From: Pseudomonadota bacterium
GTDB lineage: Bacteria > Pseudomonadota > Gammaproteobacteria > Burkholderiales > Gallionellaceae
DNA: 5,146 bases
NCBI GenBank assembly: GCA_021847165.1
Contig: JAJZUH010000020.1
Coordinates: 1-5,146, forward strand
Direction: 5' to 3'
The notes under the pieces were generated by a model. The model was not told the origin of the DNA and did not search any database. It saw only the letters and a program-made list of their open reading frames with translations. Shown piece by piece: positions 1 through 5,146 of the stretch. Numbering within the stretch: position 1 is the stretch's first letter; each line of letters opens with the position of its first letter. Made by a program: the position numbers and the translations under genes.

Positions 1-1
1 C

Positions 2-598
2 TACCAATTTCCCGAATCGTCCCGGATTCTTCTGAGAAATGCCATGTTCACATTGAGCTTGCATGGAGAAGAAGCTACCCAAGCCCTGCTGCAATCCGGC
101 TATTCCTACTGTCTCGTCGTCCGTTCGGAATCCCAGCGCGCTGCACTGCTCAAGAGTTTGGGCGAGCAGCCCGGCGTGGTCATCGTGCCGCATAACGGCG
201 GGTTGATCAGCAACCTGCGCGTGTGGGAGAACATCATCCTGCCGGTGCAGTATCATGGCATCGAACTGGCCGGCAAGCTGGAAGACAACGTGGCACGGCT
301 GCTGATCCAGTGCGGGCTGCCGGACGAGACTGCCGTGACCGAGCTGCTGCTCAAGCTGCCGGACCAATTGTCGCTATATGAAAAGCGCATGGTCGGTTTC
401 GTGCGCGCCATGCTGATGAGCCCCGAACTGATCATTTACGATTCCATGCTCGAGGGATTGTCGCGCAAGGAACTGGCGCGCGCGGTCGGATTCGACAGGA
501 TATTCCGTTTATACTTCCCGTTCCGTACGTCGGCACTGGTAAGCTTCGAGGAATATGGCGACAAGGACGATCCAAAGCAGCGCTTGATCCACCTGTAA
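2..598 (+). CDS. Degenerate MlaF-like ABC ATPase domain protein (probable pseudo-ATPase), 5' end outside window
   Basis: The fold matches an ABC nucleotide-binding subunit of the MlaF type, which normally powers the MlaE permease from the cytoplasmic face. Residue numbers count from the ATG at 44. The Walker A position (26-34) reads VRSESQRAA instead of GxxGxGKST. The Q-loop Gln is His50 in VPHNGGL, followed by the family-like stretch NLRVWENIILP. The signature is LSLYE (109-113) instead of LSGGQ. Walker B keeps Asp133 (LIIYDS), but the catalytic Glu is Ser134. The D-loop is GLSR, and the H-loop His appears to be Phe168. Only about 16 residues separate Walker A from the Q-loop, far fewer than normal. 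The frame is open to the left edge, and codons 26-46 encode ILLRNAM, which resembles the first NBD beta strand, so I think the ATG at 44 is internal and the true start lies upstream. The intact frame and preserved hydrophobic core argue for a selected pseudoenzyme rather than a decaying gene, but that is inference. The next gene starts 11 nt downstream. Confidence 0.75.
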   Translation, partial: YQFPESSRILLRNAMFTLSLHGEEATQALLQSGYSYCLVVRSESQRAALLKSLGEQPGVVIVPHNGGLISNLRVWENIILPVQYHGIELAGKLEDNVARLLIQCGLPDETAVTELLLKLPDQLSLYEKRMVGFVRAMLMSPELIIYDSMLEGLSRKELARAVGFDRIFRLYFPFRTSALVSFEEYGDKDDPKQRLIHL

Positions 599-609
599 AG
601 ATATCCGGG

Positions 610-1560
610 ATGAAATTATCCACCTACAACCAGAGATTGCTGACCATTGAAAAACGCACCAGGCGATTCATGCTGGGAGCCGTCGGGGTCATGCTGCTGG
701 TGTTGTTGATGATCGCCATCCAGCAGGATTATTTCCACCGCAGCACCACGATCTATTTCTTCACGCCCAATGCGCAGGGACTCAGCAAGGGGATGGCGGT
801 CAAGTTCGTCGGCTTCAAGGTCGGCAGCGTGCAGGACGTGAGCATGCAGCCGAACGCCACGGTGCGGGTGAAGGTGGCGCTGGATGACGAATATGTCCAT
901 CTGATCGGGCAGGATGCCAAAGCGCGCCTCATCAAGGAAGCCCTGGTCGGCGAGAGTGTGGTGGAAATCATCCCCGGTTCGCAGCAGGTGAAACAGGTGA
1001 CGCATAACAGCGTGCTGGCTTTCGAGCGCGGACAGGATGCCAGCACCGTGGTCGAGAACCTGGCTGCGCAGTTGCAGCCCATCCTGGGCGATATCCATCA
1101 GATCACTTCGTCCATCAACAATCCCAACGGCGATGTGCAGCAAACGCTGAAGAATCTGAATCAGGCTACGGGCGCCTTCCGCGAAACCGTGCATCAGTTC
1201 ACCCAGCTGGGCGCCAGCAGCAACCAGAAGCTGGATGGCGCATACGGAAAATTCGACAAGGCGCTGGACAGGGTCAATTCCAGCCTGGAGACACTGGACA
1301 AATCGATCCCGAAACTGGTGGAGAAGGCCGATTCGACCCTGGGCAACGTCCAGTCTGCAACCTCCGATATCAAGAAGATGACGAGCGAATCCGCCACCGA
1401 GGTGCCTGCGCTGGTGCGCAATGCCAATGCGCTGGTGCAGGACGGCCAGGATACGCTGGGCGGCGTGAGAAAGTCGTGGCTGCTCAATGGACTGTTCCCC
1501 CAGCCCGAGGAGCAGGCGCTGCCGGTCGACGGCTACGTCCCTCCGAAAACCTTGCCATGA
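610..1560 (+). CDS. MlaD/MCE-family lipid transport protein
   Basis: A 316-residue MCE-domain protein, the substrate-binding subunit of Mla-type phospholipid transporters. It is anchored in the inner membrane and acts in the periplasm. A short basic cytoplasmic N-terminus precedes one membrane helix (about 21-38). The single MCE domain spans about 46-123 and shows the typical GLSKGMAVKFVGFKVGSV motif (57-74) and a closing ALVGESVVEIIPGS strand (111-124). Residues about 145-290 are Ala/Gln/Asn/Asp-rich and predicted helical or coiled-coil. In MCE proteins this region can form a helical conduit. The tail carries KSWLLNGLFPQPE (288-300), a Trp/Phe motif I recognise from proteobacterial MCE proteins with long C-termini. 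E. coli MlaD, at about 180 residues, is much shorter. The start is the ATG 11 nt after the previous stop. Only a weak GGG lies before it, so expression may depend on coupling. The family call is firm; the transported substrate is unknown. Confidence 0.93.
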   Translation: MKLSTYNQRLLTIEKRTRRFMLGAVGVMLLVLLMIAIQQDYFHRSTTIYFFTPNAQGLSKGMAVKFVGFKVGSVQDVSMQPNATVRVKVALDDEYVHLIGQDAKARLIKEALVGESVVEIIPGSQQVKQVTHNSVLAFERGQDASTVVENLAAQLQPILGDIHQITSSINNPNGDVQQTLKNLNQATGAFRETVHQFTQLGASSNQKLDGAYGKFDKALDRVNSSLETLDKSIPKLVEKADSTLGNVQSATSDIKKMTSESATEVPALVRNANALVQDGQDTLGGVRKSWLLNGLFPQPEEQALPVDGYVPPKTLP

Positions 1561-1561
1561 T

Positions 1562-1566
1562 GGAGG
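1562..1566 (+). promoter_or_regulatory. Ribosome binding site GGAGG that favours a TTG start
   Basis: GGAGG lies just after the MCE stop codon and 5 nt before an in-frame TTG at 1572. It is the clearest Shine-Dalgarno match at any gene junction here. The two ATG codons at 1557 and 1560 come before or overlap it and so cannot use it. This is why I start the lipoprotein at 1572. Confidence 0.55.
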
Positions 1567-1571
1567 CCAGC

Positions 1572-2369
1572 TTGATCGTTCGCCCTGTCATCGTCCTGTT
1601 GTGCACTCTCTTGCTGTTGTCTGCCTGCGGCCATGTCGAAGAGATGCGCAGTGCACGACAGGAGCAGGCGACGGAATTCAATCAGCGCGCACAACGCGCA
1701 TTCCAGCGCGGCGAATATCAGACTGCCGCCGCCTTGTATCAGAATGCCCTGCAACTGGATGTCGCCATCGAGAACGTGAATGGCATCGCCGTCAATACGC
1801 TGAATCTTGCCCGGGTGAGCCAGGTCATGGGCCAGCCCGCGCTGGCGCAGAGCTATCTCGACAGCTTGCTGAAAGACCAGGCGCTCCACTATGCGCCGGC
1901 ACACCTTGCGGCGGCGGCTGTGCAAAGTTCCTTGCTGAGCTTGCAGCAGGACGACGAGGCTGGCGCTGGCAAATGGGTGGAGCAGGCCGCTGCGTATTGC
2001 GCGTCCGACTGCACGCTGGGAGGCGTGATCGACAATGCCCGCGCCAGCATCGCCCTGCATGCCAACGATGCCGACACGGCCTTGCACTGGAGCGAGCGGG
2101 GAGCATCGGAGAACAGGAATGCATCGCCGCTGGAGTATGCCAATTCCCTGCGCCTGGCTGCATCGGCCAAACTGCTGAAAAATGACGCTGACGCGGCGCT
2201 GCATCTGGCGGAAGAAGCGCTGGCTGTCGACAAGTCGATGGGTTTGCCGGAAAAGATACGCCAGGACTTGCTGCTGGCGGCGCAGGCGCACGAGAAGCTG
2301 GGCCATGCGGAACAGGCGGCGCAATGTCGCGACAGGGCGGGCCGTATCGCCGCGGCTTCGGTGAAGTGA
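1572..2369 (+). CDS. TPR-like lipoprotein
   Basis: From the TTG at 1572 this is a 265-residue predicted lipoprotein. Its signal peptide has one Arg, a hydrophobic core and the lipobox LSAC, with Cys19 as the lipidated residue. Residue +2 is Gly rather than Asp, which favours outer-membrane sorting by the E. coli rule. The mature part is almost entirely helical with TPR-like units, for example RAQRAFQRGEYQTAAALYQNAL (39-60, split by my reading into A and B helices), the segments around 72-100 and 155-180, and the C-terminal AEEALAVD...AAQAHEKLGHAEQAAQC region. Cys143 and Cys147 (CASDC) could form a disulfide. An alternative start is the ATG at 1557, which overlaps the MCE stop as ATGA and adds MMEAS; that would put an acidic residue in the n-region and has no Shine-Dalgarno sequence. 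TPR proteins are scaffolds, so an outer-membrane docking role for the MCE complex is plausible but inferred. It does not look like the usual PqiC/DUF330 auxiliary lipoprotein. Confidence 0.85.
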   Translation: MIVRPVIVLLCTLLLLSACGHVEEMRSARQEQATEFNQRAQRAFQRGEYQTAAALYQNALQLDVAIENVNGIAVNTLNLARVSQVMGQPALAQSYLDSLLKDQALHYAPAHLAAAAVQSSLLSLQQDDEAGAGKWVEQAAAYCASDCTLGGVIDNARASIALHANDADTALHWSERGASENRNASPLEYANSLRLAASAKLLKNDADAALHLAEEALAVDKSMGLPEKIRQDLLLAAQAHEKLGHAEQAAQCRDRAGRIAAASVK

Positions 2370-2376
2370 GACGCTG

Positions 2377-4164
2377 ATGGATGCGTTCAGCCGACTGGAC
2401 GAGCATAAGACCAGGATGCTGCTGGGGCTGGGCATCTGCATGCTGGCTGCAGTACTGCTGCATGTGTTCGAGGCCGGGGGCCAATTGAGCCGCACGGTGC
2501 TGGACGGGCAATTCAATTTGATGCACCGGCACGAGGTGCATCAGCCAAAGAACGATGTGGTCATCGTCGGTATCGATGAGGATGCCACCAAGGCGTTGAT
2601 CGAGCCGTTTTCCCTGTGGCATCCCCATCTGGCCAGGTTCCTCGATGCGATGACGCTCGCCCGTCCGTCCGTGGTCGGCCTGGATATACCAATGCCGGAA
2701 CGATCCTACCAGTTCCTCGTGCCGCAATACGACCAGGTCCTGCTGCAAGGTCTGCAGCGCTTGAAGGCGCAGACGCCGCTGGTGCTGGCCCAGATGCTGG
2801 ACGACAGCGGTACTTTCCGTCCGGTGTACGCCCCTTATGTAGCCGCCGTGGGCGCGGATGCATTGGCCTCGGTGGTGCTCTGCCAGGATGACGATGGGGT
2901 GGTGCGACGTTTCGATCCCAACCTGTGCACGGTGAATGCGCGCGGTTCCATGCTGGTTGAAAAGATGGCAGTTCATCTGGGAGTGCCGAATCCCGGAACC
3001 GGATTGGTGGATTTCAGTGCGGGCGAAAAATTCGAATACATTCCATTCCTCAAGGTGCTGGAATGGCAGTCGCAGGGTAATGCCGAACTGCTGGAGCGTA
3101 CTTTCGGCGGCAAACCCGTGTTGCTGGGCGTGGTGGCGCGCTTCGGCGATCGTGCCAGGGCGCCGGTACCGCTGGCGTCATGGGAACCCAGCAAGCTGCG
3201 AGTGCCCGGCGTGCTGATGCAGGCGCAGATATTGCGTTCTATGCTGGGCGAGGGGCTGATCCGCGAGGCGAACACCTGGCTGGTGGGCGCGTTGACGGCG
3301 CTGGCCGCCTTGTTCTGGCTGGGGCGTATTGGCTGGTTCAAGCTGGCTGCGGTGATCGTATTTCCGCTCCTGCTGATGCTGGCCTCGACAGGGTTGCTGG
3401 GGAAGGGAATATTCCTGCCGATAGGCGGGATACTGCTCGCCGGCATATTCGCATTCCTTGCCCGTCTGGCCTATGAAGGGGCGCAACAAGTGCGGCAACG
3501 GAAATGGCTGCGTGGCACTTTCGGCAGCTATGTCAGTCAGGAAGTGCTGCAGGAGATCATGGCGGGCAACATCCGTTCCGGCCTGGAAGGGGCGCGCATG
3601 CGTCTGTGCATCCTGTTTGCCGATATCCATGGGTTCGGCCCGCGCAGCGAGAATCGACCGCCACAGGAGGTGGTTTCCCTGCTGAACGATTATTTCTCCG
3701 AGATGACCGTGGCAATCCACCAGCACAAGGGCACGGTGGACAAGTTTGTCGGCGACGGCATCATGGCATTTTTCGGTGCACCGCAGGCGCTGGAATGTCC
3801 GGAGAAGAATGCACTTGAAGCTGCCCAGGAGATGTTGCTGCGCTTGCGCAATGTCAATGCGCGTTTGCGGGAGCAAGGCGCCGCACCCATCGAGATCGGC
3901 ATCGCGCTGCATGTGGGAGAAGTCGTCGTCGGCCACATCGGTTCCGAAACCAGACATGAATACACCATCATCGGCGATGCCGTGAGCAGAACCAGTAAAC
4001 TGGAACAGCTGACCGGAACATTGAAATATCCGGTGGTATGTTCGGCTGCGGTGGCAAAAGCGGTGGAGGGCTCGGGTGACCTGGCCGATTGCGGCGAGCA
4101 TGTCGTCGCAGACGCCGCTATCCAGGTGTACGGCTGGACCCCGCCGTTGCTGGCTGCCAGATGA
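2377..4164 (+). CDS. CHASE2-domain transmembrane class III adenylate/guanylate cyclase
   Basis: A 595-residue membrane sensor cyclase. Topology: an N-terminal membrane helix (about 13-31), a periplasmic CHASE2 sensor domain (about 35-295) and three helices (about 301-317, 321-341, 346-366), then a linker and the cytoplasmic class III cyclase domain (about 405-565). CHASE2 marks include DVVIVGIDEDATKAL (60-74), PSVVGLDIPMPE (97-108), DDDGVVRRF (171-179) and GKPVLLGVVARFGDRARAPV (245-264). In the cyclase domain the two metal-binding Asp residues are present (D416 in FADIHGF, D460 in FVGDGIMAFFG), as are the purine-specifying K456 and T530, which suggest ATP as substrate. The usual VNxAxRLE motif reads V-S537-R-T-S-K541-L-E, so the transition-state Asn and Arg are Ser and Lys; activity may be weak or altered. 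It starts 7 nt after the lipoprotein stop and its own stop overlaps the permease ATG. Its periplasmic sensor could monitor envelope or lipid state; that role is inferred, and the ligand is unknown. Confidence 0.93.
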   Translation: MDAFSRLDEHKTRMLLGLGICMLAAVLLHVFEAGGQLSRTVLDGQFNLMHRHEVHQPKNDVVIVGIDEDATKALIEPFSLWHPHLARFLDAMTLARPSVVGLDIPMPERSYQFLVPQYDQVLLQGLQRLKAQTPLVLAQMLDDSGTFRPVYAPYVAAVGADALASVVLCQDDDGVVRRFDPNLCTVNARGSMLVEKMAVHLGVPNPGTGLVDFSAGEKFEYIPFLKVLEWQSQGNAELLERTFGGKPVLLGVVARFGDRARAPVPLASWEPSKLRVPGVLMQAQILRSMLGEGLIREANTWLVGALTALAALFWLGRIGWFKLAAVIVFPLLLMLASTGLLGKGIFLPIGGILLAGIFAFLARLAYEGAQQVRQRKWLRGTFGSYVSQEVLQEIMAGNIRSGLEGARMRLCILFADIHGFGPRSENRPPQEVVSLLNDYFSEMTVAIHQHKGTVDKFVGDGIMAFFGAPQALECPEKNALEAAQEMLLRLRNVNARLREQGAAPIEIGIALHVGEVVVGHIGSETRHEYTIIGDAVSRTSKLEQLTGTLKYPVVCSAAVAKAVEGSGDLADCGEHVVADAAIQVYGWTPPLLAAR

Positions 4165-4946
4165 TGTCCGCGCTCTGGCCCAAACTCCTTGCCTGGCTGA
4201 AAATGACGCAGATGCGCCAGGCGGTGTCGGGCGCTGCGCAACTGTTGTGGTACGCATTTACCCATCTGCGCGTGCTGCGCATCGCTCCCGTGAATGCCGT
4301 GTTCCACCGTCAGATATTCTTCACCGGGGTGGAAGCGCTGGGCATCGTCGCCGTGTTCGGACTATTGAGCGGAGCGCTGGTCAGCACCCAGATCACCTCG
4401 CTGGTCGGCGGCGATAGCGGACTGACCGTGAAGATACTGATCTGGACCGTGGTGCGCGAAGTGGGCCCGTTGTTCGCGGCCATCATCATCATCGCCCGCA
4501 GCAGTGCGGCCATCGCTTCCGAGCTGGCCTTGATGAAGACGCGCCACGAGATGACGAGTCTGATCCGCATGGGGATCCCGCCGCATGACTACCTGCTGGT
4601 GCCGCGCATCGCCGGGGTGACGCTGGCCGTCCTGGCGCTTACCATCTATTTCCAGGTCGTCGCCATCGGTGGCGGTCTGGCGATCAGCGCCATGTTCCAG
4701 AACGTCTCTTACATGGAGCAGGTCGGGCGTTTTCTGCAGACCGTCAAGCTTTCCGAGTTCGTCGTGGTCGGCATCAAGGGGTGTCTGTTCGGTTTGGCCA
4801 TCTCCACCATTTCCTGCTACAACGGCATGCAGGCGCAGCCTTCGGTGACCGAAGTGCCCAAGGTTGCCATCAGGGCCGTGCTGCAGAGCCTGTTGTTCGT
4901 GTTCATGCTGGACGCCTTGATCGCCTACCTCGGCATGGTGGAGTGA
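4161..4946 (+). CDS. MlaE-family ABC transporter permease
   Basis: A 261-residue integral inner-membrane protein of the MlaE (formerly DUF140) family, the permease of Mla-type lipid transporters, which moves phospholipid between the inner membrane and the MCE subunit. An amphipathic N-terminal helix (about 25-55) precedes the membrane segments at about 56-80, 92-122, 145-180 and 198-222, and a last one near 238-259. Family marks are VVREVGPLFAAIIIIARSSA (97-116), IASELALM (118-125) and MGIPPHDYLLVPR (137-149). Two regions diverge from canonical MlaE. The cytoplasmic coupling stretch, usually EQIDAL, is HEMTSL, and the usual GxGVGxATTxAVV near the C-terminus is SVTEVPKVAIRAV (228-240). The ATG overlaps the cyclase stop as ATGA, with no clear Shine-Dalgarno, so translational coupling is likely. 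A second ATG follows directly at 4164, and an upstream in-frame ATG at 4089 would add 24 Arg-rich residues read through the cyclase gene and is unlikely. The length matches the family. Confidence 0.93.
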   Translation: MMSALWPKLLAWLKMTQMRQAVSGAAQLLWYAFTHLRVLRIAPVNAVFHRQIFFTGVEALGIVAVFGLLSGALVSTQITSLVGGDSGLTVKILIWTVVREVGPLFAAIIIIARSSAAIASELALMKTRHEMTSLIRMGIPPHDYLLVPRIAGVTLAVLALTIYFQVVAIGGGLAISAMFQNVSYMEQVGRFLQTVKLSEFVVVGIKGCLFGLAISTISCYNGMQAQPSVTEVPKVAIRAVLQSLLFVFMLDALIAYLGMVE

Positions 4947-4953
4947 GTTGCGC

Positions 4954-4966
4954 TATACTGCGCGCC
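4954..4966 (+). promoter_or_regulatory. Candidate thrS promoter: -10 TATACT with GC-rich discriminator
   Basis: TATACT (4954-4959), 8 nt after the permease stop, differs from TATAAT at one base. It is followed at once by GCGCGCC (4960-4966), the kind of GC-rich discriminator seen in stringently controlled promoters of rRNA, tRNA and translation genes in E. coli. I see no good -35 hexamer at 16-18 bp spacing (around 4931 the sequence is CGGCAT), so it may be weak or activator-dependent. Transcription would begin near 4966-4968 and give a leader of roughly 90 nt. Confidence 0.4.
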
Positions 4967-5015
4967 TTCCGGCGCCGGGTGTGCCGGGTCTGAAGTTGCC
5001 AAGTTCGAATTTGAA

Positions 5016-5042
5016 AGTGCGGCGGTGGCCGCATTTGTTTTT
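5016..5042 (+). terminator. Intrinsic terminator-like hairpin in the thrS leader
   Basis: A perfect 6-bp stem TGCGGC/GCCGCA (5019-5024 with 5029-5034) encloses a GGTG loop and extends by a G-U and two A-U pairs to nine pairs (5016-5018 with 5035-5037). The 3' arm runs into TTTGTTTT (5035-5042), so the element has the form of a Rho-independent terminator. It could end the transporter operon. Because it lies downstream of the candidate thrS promoter, it could also act as an attenuator for thrS. No competing antiterminator helix was obvious by eye. Confidence 0.55.
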
Positions 5043-5057
5043 AGCAGAGTGAATAAG

Positions 5058-5146
5058 ATGCCTGTCATTACCCTACCGGATGGTTCGCAACGCAGTTTTC
5101 CCAATCCCGTGACCGTGGCCGAGGTTGCACAGAGCATTGGCGCCGG
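5058..5146 (+). CDS. thrS: Threonyl-tRNA synthetase, N-terminal fragment (cut by window edge)
   Basis: The first 29 codons of a gene that runs off the right edge. The peptide begins [14 protein letters not shown] and continues [12 protein letters not shown], the N-terminal TGS domain of bacterial ThrS, which charges tRNA-Thr with threonine in the cytoplasm. Only the TGS start is visible. The editing, catalytic and anticodon-binding domains lie outside. The ATG at 5058 is preceded by a weak purine stretch (AGCAGAG) and lies 15 nt after the T-tract of the leader hairpin. It is separated from the transporter operon by 111 nt and has its own candidate promoter, so it is probably a separate or only partly linked unit. 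In many proteobacteria thrS is followed by infC; that cannot be checked here. Confidence 0.9.
   Translation, partial: MPVITLPDGSQRSFPNPVTVAEVAQSIGA

Noticed and set aside
1533..2516. Long open frame on the minus strand opposite the lipoprotein gene (327 codons)
   Set aside because: It is antisense to a well-supported gene and its translation is rich in Arg, Gln, Ser and His with no recognisable domain; typical of a complementary-strand shadow in GC-biased DNA.
1825..2976. Long open frame on the minus strand across the lipoprotein/cyclase junction (383 codons)
   Set aside because: It spans two convincing sense genes and has low-complexity Pro/Arg/Gln/His composition, with no domain or ribosome binding site.
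4089..4160. N-terminal extension of the permease from an upstream in-frame ATG
   Set aside because: The extra 24 residues are Arg-rich out-of-frame readings of the cyclase end; the ATGA overlap at 4161 gives the family's normal length.
3178..4257. Minus-strand open frame of 359 codons opposite the cyclase domain
   Set aside because: The sense strand encodes clear cyclase motifs; the antisense translation is His/Gln/Arg-rich with no domain.
4482..4493. Four tandem ATC units
   Set aside because: They encode an Ile run in a membrane helix of the permease; ordinary codon repetition.
5004..5011. GTTCGAAT in the thrS leader resembling a tRNA T-loop
   Set aside because: No acceptable five-pair T-stem flanks it, and no anticodon-like arm with a Thr anticodon is visible, so tRNA mimicry or a tRNA gene is not supported.

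Overview
This 5.1 kb window is tightly packed and every gene lies on the + strand. The base composition (moderately GC-rich), the protein families and a threonyl-tRNA synthetase gene on the right edge suggest a betaproteobacterium, perhaps in or near Nitrosomonadales/Gallionellaceae. That placement is my inference from general resemblance and has not been searched.

From left to right there are five genes in one apparent operon, followed by the start of another transcription unit. (1) An ABC-ATPase-like protein, open to the left edge, in which all the nucleotide-handling motifs are eroded. (2) A MlaD/MCE-family membrane-anchored lipid-binding protein. (3) A TPR-like lipoprotein. (4) A CHASE2 sensor fused to a class III nucleotide cyclase. 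(5) A MlaE-family permease. The junctions are 11 nt, an ATGA overlap (or an 11-nt gap if a TTG start is used), 7 nt, and another ATGA overlap, so co-transcription and translational coupling are likely. After the permease comes a 111-nt gap with a promoter-like -10 element, a GC-rich discriminator and a hairpin followed by a T-tract. The first 29 codons of thrS then run off the right edge.

The ATPase-like, MCE and permease genes are the parts of an Mla-type phospholipid transporter of the inner membrane. The lipoprotein is a plausible outer-membrane or periplasmic partner. The set is unusual in three ways. The ATPase-like subunit looks like a pseudoenzyme, with no usable Walker A, signature, catalytic Glu or H-loop His. 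A transmembrane sensor cyclase sits between the MCE and permease genes. That cyclase keeps its metal-binding Asp residues but has Ser and Lys where the transition-state Asn and Arg normally sit. One reading is a signal-coupled or non-canonically energised lipid transport system in which a working ATPase is supplied from elsewhere. No MlaB or MlaC gene is visible here, and upstream genes cannot be seen.
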